Part shown: piece after piece, positions 21,481 through 31,063 of the stretch
Layout: each line of letters begins with the position of its first letter
How positions within the stretch are numbered: the first letter of the stretch is position 1
Origin: Salisapilia sapeloensis
Lineage: Eukaryota > Oomycota > Peronosporomycetes > Peronosporales > Salisapiliaceae
Direction of reading: 5' to 3'
NCBI GenBank assembly: GCA_023334545.1
Contig: JAADVB010000188.1
Span: forward strand, 1 to 37,581
Length of the DNA: 37,581 nucleotides
The notes under the pieces: model-generated
Told to the model about the DNA's origin: nothing
Database searches by the model: none
The model's input: only the letters and a program-made list of their open reading frames with translations
Position numbers and translations under genes: made by a program

Positions 21481-22406
21481 CTGCTGCAACTTCAACACAT
21501 ATCTCTTCCATACAAAATGCAAGTTTTGAAAACGTACGGAAACCTTTAAATGGCCAAGTTTCCGTTCCATACTTGTAATTAGCGAATCAACAAATCTAAT
21601 CGCATTTGCCCGTCACTGGGTACATGGAGTAAACAGTTTAGTTCTACGTGGTGGTGCTTACGTGGTATAGACAGCGCTTAATGTGTAGGCTTATCTTGAC
21701 AGACACACTGTAGCTACGAGTACTCACGAGACGTAATCCTACTGTCCTCCGCCTTTCACTCCATGTAGACCATTGACATTAAATCCGTCAGCAATTTGTC
21801 CAGTGTCTTGTCTGGGATACTAGGAAACCACATCGATCCGGTTTACGGAATCATTTAAAAACAGCAACCTGGTAATCCAAAGGAATATTGCATAATACCA
21901 CAAATGTCACAAAGAGGTGGTTTAGCTCGTTCAAATTGAGCTTTTATTCTTGATTCTTGATCTAAGCTTTAGCAAGTTCTATCGACTCAACTCGGAGGAA
22001 AAAATGGGGGCTTTAAAGGCGCAAAAGTAAACAAGAGCCTTGTTTAACTCTAATCTGTTCGTGACCTCATAGAACAATCAGGACAACATACAAAAGAACT
22101 GCAATCTGGACAAGAATACAAATCGTTTCGAGCGAACGTTTTAGACACAACGAAGATTGTTACAATTAATAGTTGGAGCAGCACCAACAAGATGAAGAAA
22201 CGTTCATTGTCTCAACACCTTCGTTTCGTTCTCTCTGCGAACAGGCAAGTACATATCCCAGTTCATGTCTTCACATCACAGCTTACTGGAAACCTGTCTG
22301 ATCGCCTTCCTCTCGTGGTGACTCGTGTGCATCACCTGTACCACATCTGTACCTTGGATCTTGAAGGTTTTCTACTCGAGCATTCTTTCAATCGCCTTCC
22401 ACGACA
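21481..22406. other. intergenic region, no gene recognised
   Basis: About 925 bp of AT-rich sequence between two tandem genes. An open frame from 22192 overlaps the next gene in another frame and has no domain. A partial Inr-like GCATTCTTTCAATC at about 22380-22393 lies shortly before the ATG at 22407. Confidence 0.45.
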
Positions 22407-23148
22407 ATGGACAAAACGGATACCATGCGAGAGTGCTGCAGCGGAAGTGCGCTCTGCATCTTCAACTCGGTTGATCTTGTCTGCGGCCTCGCGCTCACCA
22501 TCTATGGAATTTTCATCGGCACGAACGACTACGCGCCCGAGTGGCTCTATATCCCGGTGCTCATTGCCGGACTGCTTCAAATTCTAGCTGCTTTAACGAG
22601 CTGGTGCGGTGCCTCCTTTCGCTCTTTTGCACCGCTCCTGCTACTCTCCTCCGCATTCACAGTTGTGCTCGCTCTGGCGGAGTTTGTTCTCGCCATCATC
22701 ATTTTCACGAGCGGCCATCGCATCGACGAGTTTCTCGAGGAACACCAACGGGAGCTTAAGCTCAGGTACGTGCCTTTTATGGATGTAATATTCGGCCCAA
22801 TTTGACCGTCGTACGGTAGCGATGATCAGCTGAGAGGACTGGAAGAGAACAAATACCTGCCTGCGTATATTTTACTTGGGCTCGTGGGCATGGAAGTTCT
22901 GCGCGCCTGTTGCAGTAGTGAGCTCCAGCGAGCTCATTACAGATACAAGTATCACTATCAGAATCTGGGTGCGTTGAATGAGCTGAATGAGCAACTGCTT
23001 GACGTTCGGAAGGAACAAGTATTGACATTGTCTAACGTATCGTGGTCTAGATTAACTCGGATGTTGTACATGACAGGAGATCGAACAGAAGTACGCTCGC
23101 CTCAAGCACGAAAGTCGACAAAAGTATCAATCACCAGAGCAAATTTAA
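22407..23148 (+). CDS. tetraspanin-like four-pass membrane protein
   Basis: Three exons: 22407-22765, 22820-23018 and 23077-23148, with introns of 54 and 58 nt. The protein has 209 residues. The splicing is supported because each join restores frame: LKL to SDDQLRGLEENKYL, and RKEQ to EIEQKYARLKHES. Four hydrophobic segments lie near 15-38, 46-66, 72-101 and 132-150. A cytosolic charged tail of about 55 residues follows. The layout of one short and one longer extracellular loop resembles tetraspanins. However, the second loop is only about 30 residues and lacks the CCG motif, so it is tetraspanin-like rather than canonical. Role unknown; such proteins organise membrane microdomains. Confidence 0.75.
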
Positions 23149-24209
23149 ATTTCTTTTCTGTTCTATGACTTGTGTTTGTATCTACTTTACTTTACATCCA
23201 TTCCTATCGTCACTCTAGACAAAGCGACAACATTTCGACGCTGTGCACTACCTCGTGATGGCTGTATAGTACACATAATCAAGTTTCCAGTGATCTTAAA
23301 ACGAAGTAGGGCATACGGTCTAGGCATGCATATAGCTTTTATAAATGATACACCTGTGATATTTCCTATATCAAGTCGCTTACGAACACCACTAGAATCT
23401 ATGTGCTGTAAGGGATTTCATGGGAGGTGTTCAATATCAAATTACAATCCAGAGTTCGCTATTGATGGCGATACAGATTAACAATCTCTGCTTTCTGCAA
23501 CCTACGACACTGTTTTTAATATGCCGAAAACATTTCATTGCAGAGAGAAGAAAGATATATGTATGGTAACGATCTTGCTCCTTATAAGTTTCATAAAGGC
23601 CGATGGGCCAAAGCTTGAACGTCAGTCGGAAGACGCAAGTTACACCGAATGCACGATACAAGTTTCGAAATGAAACGTATGCACTACTCAATTCTTCTCA
23701 ACAACCTTTTTCCATCCGTGCTGCAATTTACGGACCTTTACCATTGCGTTCAGCAACCTCATACGCACCAAACATCCGATCATTGTCCTCGTGAAAAACA
23801 CTTTCGATTGTGGGAGTTACGCCTGATCAAAGCAACTCAGGCTGAACAGAAAATTTTATTGCATTCCCGCAAGACTGCGCTTATGGGAGACAAAACATCG
23901 AGCTAGAGGTCAGAGTGGTGATCCGATACCATTCATTGCAGATTCATTCGACTGTACATATTACGATGCATTCAAGTGAGTATAGATGATAGACGTGCAG
24001 TTATCTTACGCGAACCGCCAATCTTTTCGTGTTCAATCGAAGCTGCTTCTACCAAACAATAGTACCAATGGTAGAAAATTTACTCCCTACATTTACTAAG
24101 AGAGGAAGGTAAAGGTACTTTTGACAAGCTAAGTAGACGGAAAGCCAAAGGAGCAGACCTGGCCACAAGGTTGTTTCTAATTACCGCGATATCGTCCAAC
24201 ACATGGCTT
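23149..24209. other. intergenic region, no gene recognised
   Basis: About 1.06 kb between two convergent genes, AT-rich, with only short overlapping frames. It must hold both 3' ends. No repeat or RNA gene was seen. Confidence 0.5.
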
Positions 24210-25149
24210 CTATTCGTTTTCGTAATTTTGGAGTTTAAAGTACTTGGCAAGAGTACTTTCATCCAGTCGAGTGCGATGCGCTCTACCCATGGCATCCAGC
24301 TGCGGAACTCTTTTCTTCTCTTCCCCCTCTCGGAACAGGATGAACGATGGCAATTGCTCGGATGTCGTCGATGCAATGATGTTGAATTTTGGTGCCAATT
24401 CCGGGTACTTACCTACGTCTACCTCCCCAAATTGGAGTGCAGGCGAAGCATATCTATTGCCTTAATCAATAATTGCGTTTCGTACATATTAACAAGAGAT
24501 TTTACTTGATCGAAAGTCTGGCAGCCACTGCATCATGCTCTAAGCAGCGATTATTCCAATCAGTATGGAAGTAGAGTAGCCATGACACGGATTGCTTCTT
24601 GCTATTCTTCTGCCGTCGCTTGGCCGACGCACTCTTCGGTCCGGACAGCGCCAGCGTTTCGTCCAGGTTGCTCGGAGTGATGCTGACGAGGTTACTCGGA
24701 CCAGCGTACTTTGGCTGAGAAATGGCTACGAACAATACTATATGCAGAGATCAATCTTATGCGCTTGCACGCAAATAGCAATCAAAACATACTGATGCAG
24801 TAGACGACGAACCAGCCAAAGATTCTCACATCGAGATAGTAGGAGCAAGCTGCCACGACCATCTTGCAGTGCGTAAAGATGGCTGCAATTACCCCATCCT
24901 TTGACGTTGCTTTGCGCAAATTCAAAAGTAGCGATACGAACGCCAAGATGTAGATTTCGTATTCCTATTCGACCACATCAGTCTTTCGACGCCTAATATT
25001 TTCTCTGAGTGCTTTACCCTTTTAATGCCAAAGTAACTGTCGTCATCCTCCAGCTCTGCGCTTGTAGTGATGCTCCTTACGATGATGTAGCTCAAGACAG
25101 GAACGATATTGAGCACATAATACGCATTCGCATATCGTGTCCAGCTCAT
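24210..25149 (-). CDS. TMX2: TMX2-like thioredoxin-related ER membrane protein
   Basis: Four exons: 25149-25018, 24964-24793, 24737-24506 and 24453-24210. The introns are 53, 55 and 52 nt, and the protein has 259 residues. The order matches animal TMX2: N-terminal membrane segments (about 6-25, 46-60 and 94-108), the linker PKYAGPSN (compare PPLYMGPE), and a thioredoxin-like domain from about 150. The would-be active site is WNNRC at 162-166, lacking the first Cys of CxxC, as in TMX2 (SNDC). Downstream LSIKYASPALQFGEVDVGKY and EQLPSFILF, with the cis-Pro, and the end region VPQLDAMGRA all follow TMX2. TMX2 sits in the ER and mitochondria-associated membranes and influences calcium and redox balance. 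With a single Cys it is unlikely to be an ordinary disulfide oxidoreductase. Confidence 0.9.
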
Positions 25150-25323
25150 GATCCAAGCTGTGTATGGACAAAGAGATTAAACTAACTCTTTGTATACGTC
25201 CAAAAGCTGTCTGCGATGAGCCGCTTGATGCTTAAGTGCGCAACATCATGACACCGTCAGCTGACTTTGAACGGTGACAACAGGCCCATCAACTAGCTAA
25301 AACGCTACCTCTGGTACGGCCGA
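25150..25323. promoter_or_regulatory. shared divergent promoter region, TMX2-like / dioxygenase
   Basis: Only 174 bp separate the start codons of two divergent genes, so this stretch must serve as promoter for both. I see no strong Inr match in either direction. Confidence 0.5.
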
Positions 25324-26313
25324 ATGAACGAGAGCAGCTACAGTGCACCAGAAGAGGACAGTACTGCATTAGGTGCACGCAATGCGGGCCAGCGACGAGC
25401 GAGAGAAGAATTAGGAGCACAAACTTCGTCAAAACCTACCATCGATGCGGAAATAGCTGCGTCATTCTCCAAACACGGATTCGTCGTTATTCAGAATATC
25501 CTGTCTGAATCCGAACTGTCGGCGCTAAGAGCAGAGAGCTCGGAGCTCTTTCAATTGCTTCATACAGACGCAGGTGACATCGACGACGAGATTGTGGAAG
25601 ACGGATGCGTTGTGGACGTCATGGCGAATTGTCCGATGCAGGAACAAGACCAGGCTCGAACGGATGCTGCCGCGTACATGACGAAAAGGTATGCGCATTT
25701 GAAAAGCATAGGCGTATCGGACGCATCCGCCTTGTCGACGCCAGCGCACCGAGAAACGATGTCTGATCTGCTTTTCGATCGCCTCGCGATGTTCGCAAGT
25801 GAGCTCCTATCATGCAATGTGTTCTTCTTCAACGAGCACTACATTGTCAAGCCAAGTGAGTCAGCCGTCGAGTTCCGATGGCACCGTGATGCAGATGAGC
25901 AGCTGGCCATGTGCCTCGATGTTGCCACGCCAGCGTACATTTCGTGCTGGTGTGCTTTGGACGACATGACCGAGTCGAACGGTCCGCTGCGGTTTATCTC
26001 GAAAACCCAGAGCATAGATACGAGTGACTCAGATGACGTGAAGAACGAGAAAAGCAGTGAACCACTCGAGTGTACAGCCGGAAGCGTCGTCTTCTTTCTA
26101 TCTGATGTCTGGCATGCTTCCACCAGCAATACGTCCACTAGCTACCGAAGTGCATTCTACGCGCAATACAGTCCGATAAAGATCACTCCTTCCAGCCACG
26201 ATGCAACACCTCTAAGCTTTGCCATTCCGTGCCACCCTCTCGCAGCACCGCGTACGAAAGTCAGTAGATGCATGCACCGATCTTCCACCGAAATCGAGCA
26301 GGTGCGAAACTAA
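25324..26313 (+). CDS. phytanoyl-CoA dioxygenase (PhyH) family protein
   Basis: Single exon, 329 residues. After a polar 40-residue start comes a PhyH-type fold (FSKHGFVVIQNILSESEL is the usual opening). The Fe(II) ligands appear as His187 and Asp189 (WHRDAD) and His264 (DVWHAS). The 2-oxoglutarate-binding Arg is likely Arg275 (SYRSAFYAQYS). GPLRFIS is the strand before the distal region. Such enzymes hydroxylate small or lipid substrates using 2-oxoglutarate and O2. The substrate cannot be told, since the family is broad. No peroxisomal PTS1 tail is seen (it ends in VRN), so the classical phytanoyl-CoA role is unproven. It shares a 174-bp divergent promoter region with the TMX2-like gene. 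Confidence 0.85.
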   Translation: MNESSYSAPEEDSTALGARNAGQRRAREELGAQTSSKPTIDAEIAASFSKHGFVVIQNILSESELSALRAESSELFQLLHTDAGDIDDEIVEDGCVVDVMANCPMQEQDQARTDAAAYMTKRYAHLKSIGVSDASALSTPAHRETMSDLLFDRLAMFASELLSCNVFFFNEHYIVKPSESAVEFRWHRDADEQLAMCLDVATPAYISCWCALDDMTESNGPLRFISKTQSIDTSDSDDVKNEKSSEPLECTAGSVVFFLSDVWHASTSNTSTSYRSAFYAQYSPIKITPSSHDATPLSFAIPCHPLAAPRTKVSRCMHRSSTEIEQVRN

Positions 26314-26612
26314 CGCTAAACAGCTGGAAACGTAAGTGCGCGTCCATGTGTTGGTCTGTGATTCGTTGCTTGTTTGATACGTTTTAATAGACACTCGAGC
26401 AAAGGACGATACTCGTCACTTGTATACTCGCACTATTGTACGTTCAGCTATCCGCCGTCGGATAGTGCGCCTGCTTTACGATACTCGAGCACGACGACGA
26501 CGTAGACTTTGCATTGCGTCCATTGCCTGCTTTACATTGCCATCCCCTTTCACAGGCGTAGTGCGCTAGTAGATTTACACAACGGAGAACGAGAGGGCGA
26601 GAGGTGGTTGGG

Positions 26613-29600
26613 ATGAGTATATGGCGTCTACTTTTTGCTTTCTTTCTTTTTCCTCTTTGCAGAGCTATCGCGACTGAGCAGGACCTCGTCGTCGTCGGTG
26701 GAATCGACGGACGGGTCTATGCACTCGATGCATGGTCTGGCAGTGTCCTCTGGCGCTTTGATTCAGGTGGTCCTATGGTCTCATCATCCCTCTGTACTCG
26801 GCCCAACGGCCCCGAGTCATCCACAGGATTGCAACACAACTCAGACTTGTCTCTCTCCTCTCATGATTATATCTCGCAGCTCATACCTTCGTCAGATGGA
26901 AGGCTCTTCCACGTCGGCGGCACGAGCGTTAGTGAACTCCAGACGTCTTTCAGGGACATTCTACTCGCAGGAGAGCCTGTTCGACTTACTCAAGACGATG
27001 ACAGTCCTGACGTTCTCTTTATTGGTGACAAGACGACCTCCATGTTCTCTCTCGACACATCCTCTGGCCTCATTCAACCTCTATTCGAGTCAGAAATGTC
27101 TCTGCGCCCCCAGGACATTATTTTCGGCCGATCCGACTTTACTACAAGAGCTGTGCCGTCTCTAAATACCTCTGCATCCCGTTGCTTCACCATCTCCGAG
27201 TATTTTATGCAGTTTGCATCGCAGTCGCAATGCCGACCGGAGGATCCACAGACATTTTCAAACTACGAAGAATCTCCTCAGCTCCTGGTGCTGTCGGATG
27301 CTGGAGGTGATGAAGACGGATCGCTTGTTGCAGCCTTTCACCCGGTCTCCAAGCAGCCACTGTGGGAGTTCGAGGTCGCTGGACTCGACGCTGTCGCTGT
27401 CTTCGGCGTTTCACCTTCCAGAGGTGCAACCTTTTTTCAGTGGAAGATCAACGGTCCGTCCTCTTCTCGCACGACAGAGCTACAGCGGTCGGACAGTGGG
27501 GAGCTCATGATGACAGCCTCCGGTCGCGATTGGACTGCTCTGTCCGGCGACTTCCAGTTGAGACTGGTAGGAGACGAGTACTACTTTGAGCCGAGTCGAG
27601 CGCTATCGACCGACCATCGGTCCATCGGATACCGCCGAGAGAAACTCGGTCCTCCGCCACCTCGATACAGACTGCCGTGGGTACCCATGAAAGACCCTAG
27701 CGGTCGCTCCGGTGTCTTCCTCACAACTTACCACGCCCTCGCAACGATCCTCGTCTTCCTCTTCATGTCTGCTCTCGTGGCCTATGGCTTTTACGTAAAA
27801 GGCGCGTCGACTGCGTTGGCCAGAAGTGCCTTGACGACGATGGACCAGACGAGTCAGTTCTTCCTCGGCCCCTACCGCCACCAACTAGCGATCCAACGCC
27901 CTGGACAGGAACCTATTACCATCTCGAGCGTCATTTCTCGATCGCTATTAACAAAAGCGTCTGGCTCCAACTTGCCTCTTTTAGAGGACGAAGACACGTT
28001 CACGACGGCAGAAGATAGTGAGCAGGGAGCCATGCAGCGGTTCGTACGCGTCGCAGCGGCAGAGGCTGCCATCATGGTCACTGGGAACGATCAGATCGAG
28101 AACTACTATGAACGGACGGAAGAGAATGGAGACTCTGCGTCCGTCCTGACGTTGGCAAAGAAGCAGCCGAGCGTCTTTGGAGAAGAAAGTGCAGCGAGAC
28201 TGAAACAGATCAAGGACGAGAGTCCGTTTGAAGTGCTAGATGACGACGATGACTTTGACGAGCTGGAGGAGTATATCGACAGTGATGAGGAGAGCGAAGA
28301 TAGTGGAGAGAAGAGTACGAGACTATTTCCATTCGTGTGCCAGAGTCGATTCACGAACGAATTCAAGGAGCTCTCTGTCGTCGGGAAAGGAGGCTTTGGG
28401 CAGGTTCTACTGGCGGAGAACAGACTAGACGGACGGCAGTACGCGGTCAAGAGAGTAGCGCTGTGTCTCGAGCACCAGACGCCTCGGACGCTGGAAAAGT
28501 TTCTTCGGGAAGTCAAGATCCTAGCTCTACTAGACCATCCGAACATTGTACGGTACTACCAAGCGTGGCTAGAAAAGATGGAAGAAGGAGACGCAGCGCA
28601 GTACGTTGGAGGTGATTCCCTCGAGTCTGTGCCCAAGTACAACTCCACCAGCAACCTCCTGCCGCCCATTGGCGAGAGATCATGGTCAGCAAGAGAGTCG
28701 GAAGACATGGGTTTTGAGTGGGATCGACAGTCCAGCAGTGAGCACGCGCAGGCGTGGACAGAAGAGGATGTCCAGCATGATCCGACGAGGAGACGCAACG
28801 TGATTGTCCCGAACGCCGATCCGCACTCTGGTTTCTCCGTCGAACAGGACGCATGCGACCACTTGTTGTACATCCAGATGCAGTACTGTGCCGGCCGTAG
28901 CCTGAAAGACTACCTCTCTCTACCTTCTCGTCCGATGCACCTCGCTCGTCTACTCAAGATCTTTGTCCAGATCGCGAGTGCCGTCGCCCACGTGCATGAA
29001 CAAGGCCTCATCCATCGAGACTTGAAGCCTGCCAACATCTTCGTGGCAGATACGGATGGAGAAGCCATCAAGCTCGGTGACTTTGGCTTGTCTCGATACG
29101 CAGTGAACGCGAATCTAGGAAGCGCTGAATCTAGTGACATGCTGGACACACTCCCATCGTCTCTGCAGCTGACCGAGTCTACCAACCAGCTTCTCTTGAC
29201 GAATCAATCCGACACGAGGAACCGACAGGCGTCCTTCGTCTCGGATAGTGCAGATGTGACTGCTGCCGTCGGAACATACTTGTACTCGAGTCCGGAGCAA
29301 GCGGCAGGGAAAAAGTATGACAGCAAGACGGATGTGTACGCGTTGGGTATGATCCTCTTCGAGCTATGCCACGCTCCGTTTTCGACTGGCATGGAGCGCC
29401 ACTTGCGTCTTCGAGACGCACGCGACTCAATCTTCCCCGATGACTACCCTTGGCACACGCGATGCCCACCCATTGTCCACAAACTGAGGGAAATGCTCTC
29501 GATTGAGCCGGAGTATCGACCGGATGCAAAGGACGTTGTCACATGGGCACAGGAGCTGTACGAGAATGCGTTAGCTCAGAACGCAATGAGTAGGTCGCCC

Positions 29601-30011
29601 AGGTCTCCTGCGTCATCGAGTTTCCCGAGACTGCCGATACCTCCGCTCGACTTGGCAGCGTCGGATCTGTCGATGGGGCAGTACGGAAGCTTCTCGCTAC
29701 AGGTGAAAGCGTCTTTGTCGGAGAGAACGCAAGCGCCTGCACAGGACGAGAGCGAGGGGAGGAATTTACCCAACCACGATTTGCTGAAAGAAGTCTCCGA
29801 GGTGATTTCAGACGCGAGCGACGGACGTGTGGAGGTCAAGAGCTGTGGTATGCAAAGACACGAAGCAGGTGTGCAGGTCTGGGACTTTACACTCGGGTCC
29901 TCTGCTTTGGCGGAAGATGCATGGACAAAATCCGAACAGGACGCGACAAAGGTGGTGGAGGCGTTGCAGGCACTAGCTGGCGTCGAGGTGTTTGCGCCTT
30001 CTATCGAGTGA
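26613..30011 (+). CDS. PEK: PERK-like eIF2-alpha kinase (ER stress sensor)
   Basis: Single exon of 1132 residues from the ATG at 26613; a GTG nine bases upstream is in frame but is not a likely start. Residues 1-18 are a signal peptide. About 21-330 is a PQQ-like beta-propeller luminal domain (VVVGGIDGRVYALDAWSGSV). A membrane segment lies at 368-395, then an acidic juxtamembrane region. The kinase has a Gly loop GKGGFGQV at 591-598, Lys613, Glu633, HRDLKPAN with Asp803, and DFG with Asp823. An insert of about 90 residues between the lobes and a long activation loop are marks of eIF2alpha kinases. No KEN ribonuclease domain follows, which excludes IRE1. A C-terminal tail of about 140 residues ends in an unidentified compact segment. 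PERK dimerises on ER stress and phosphorylates eIF2alpha to lower translation. Confidence 0.93.
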   Translation: MSIWRLLFAFFLFPLCRAIATEQDLVVVGGIDGRVYALDAWSGSVLWRFDSGGPMVSSSLCTRPNGPESSTGLQHNSDLSLSSHDYISQLIPSSDGRLFHVGGTSVSELQTSFRDILLAGEPVRLTQDDDSPDVLFIGDKTTSMFSLDTSSGLIQPLFESEMSLRPQDIIFGRSDFTTRAVPSLNTSASRCFTISEYFMQFASQSQCRPEDPQTFSNYEESPQLLVLSDAGGDEDGSLVAAFHPVSKQPLWEFEVAGLDAVAVFGVSPSRGATFFQWKINGPSSSRTTELQRSDSGELMMTASGRDWTALSGDFQLRLVGDEYYFEPSRALSTDHRSIGYRREKLGPPPPRYRLPWVPMKDPSGRSGVFLTTYHALATILVFLFMSALVAYGFYVKGASTALARSALTTMDQTSQFFLGPYRHQLAIQRPGQEPITISSVISRSLLTKASGSNLPLLEDEDTFTTAEDSEQGAMQRFVRVAAAEAAIMVTGNDQIENYYERTEENGDSASVLTLAKKQPSVFGEESAARLKQIKDESPFEVLDDDDDFDELEEYIDSDEESEDSGEKSTRLFPFVCQSRFTNEFKELSVVGKGGFGQVLLAENRLDGRQYAVKRVALCLEHQTPRTLEKFLREVKILALLDHPNIVRYYQAWLEKMEEGDAAQYVGGDSLESVPKYNSTSNLLPPIGERSWSARESEDMGFEWDRQSSSEHAQAWTEEDVQHDPTRRRNVIVPNADPHSGFSVEQDACDHLLYIQMQYCAGRSLKDYLSLPSRPMHLARLLKIFVQIASAVAHVHEQGLIHRDLKPANIFVADTDGEAIKLGDFGLSRYAVNANLGSAESSDMLDTLPSSLQLTESTNQLLLTNQSDTRNRQASFVSDSADVTAAVGTYLYSSPEQAAGKKYDSKTDVYALGMILFELCHAPFSTGMERHLRLRDARDSIFPDDYPWHTRCPPIVHKLREMLSIEPEYRPDAKDVVTWAQELYENALAQNAMSRSPRSPASSSFPRLPIPPLDLAASDLSMGQYGSFSLQVKASLSERTQAPAQDESEGRNLPNHDLLKEVSEVISDASDGRVEVKSCGMQRHEAGVQVWDFTLGSSALAEDAWTKSEQDATKVVEALQALAGVEVFAPSIE

Positions 30012-30188
30012 GTTCGCCGGACGTGGCACATCGTACGTATATCGTGTTATGTATCAATTCCAGACGAATCCGAGTTGCGTTCAAGGCAGGCGCGAGATAC
30101 AGTAGATTCGAATGGGTATCATAAAAAAGAAAAAAATGAATATTGAAAGAGCTTAGACTTATTTTCAGACGTCTTATGCTGCGAACAA

Positions 30189-31038
30189 ATGCTTCCACAA
30201 GGTTTCAGACGGCTTGAGCGAGAAGATCACAAGGTCGCTCAAGAAAGGTACCACGCCTTTCGATCCACGGCTTTGGGCTCTATCTGCCACGAGCAGGACG
30301 GAGACAGTTACAGTCTAAACGTCCAGCAGAGTGAATTTGCACCGGTAATACCCAGGAAAGATCGAAATCGTTTGTACCGGTAATGATCTCCCTCCATGTA
30401 TTTGGTCAATTCTACTCATACGCAATTCGATGAGTAGAACGGATCGCGATGTCAATCCGACTCGTGAACCTGTAGTGTCCTACTTTTACGATACGCACTG
30501 GAGCCATGAGGTTGCTACTGCCATACGGAAAGCAGGTAATCGAGCTACGAGCATGCAATCCCATCGACCTCGCTTTGAGGACATGAATGCTTCTAGTACT
30601 ATAGCAGTGAGGAGCCCACGTGCAAGTCCAGGTTGCTATGACCCGGATCATGTACATTTGTCCCTACTTTTGTAGTTCCCAGATCGCTTTACTAAAAGCC
30701 CTTATATGTAGCTGCATCGAGCGATCATATCTCCATCCACTACAAAAGACGATGAATCTAAAGCTCCTATACTGCAACCTCCACTGTCAGTAGGATGCCC
30801 AGGTACGGGAAGGCTTCAGTCTGGTACCAAAGGGAAGCTGCAGTCACCTAGACCATGGGTCTCGACAATCCAGCAAGAAGACCTTCCATCTCCAACACTT
30901 GAGTCCACTCGTCTTGCGCCGGCAATCAATGCTAAGACAGCCTACACGGAGCCATTCCGTAGTCAGCTGCTCGCGATGCACTCGCGACAAGTAGATTTAA
31001 AAGTAGTGCAAGTACCACGGACGAGTCGTACAGGTTAA
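30189..31038 (+). CDS. unknown three-exon gene (244 residues) with an SHIPPO-like PG motif
   Basis: Exons deduced: 30189-30379, 30435-30651 and 30712-31038, with introns of 55 and 60 nt (the second has a good TTACTAAA branch site). The last exon has no ATG and is easily missed, but its frame is clean and continuous to the TAA at 31036. The protein has 244 residues and is polar and basic, with no signal peptide or membrane segment. ASPGCYDPDH resembles the Pro-Gly-x-Tyr core of SHIPPO/STPGR repeats found in flagellar proteins, but one copy is weak evidence. An out-of-frame ATG at 30176 precedes the chosen start, so translation may begin elsewhere or an upstream exon may exist. The stop lies 25 bp from that of the convergent myotubularin gene. 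Confidence 0.65.
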
Positions 31039-31063
31039 AACCGATTCTATTGTATTTTGTTTT

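Noticed and set aside
22192-22587. Plus-strand open frame of 131 codons upstream of the tetraspanin-like gene.
   Set aside because: It overlaps that gene in a different frame and shows no domain.
26613-30011. Reading the kinase as IRE1.
   Set aside because: It has the same type of luminal propeller, but no KEN ribonuclease domain follows, and the large lobe insert is a mark of eIF2alpha kinases.
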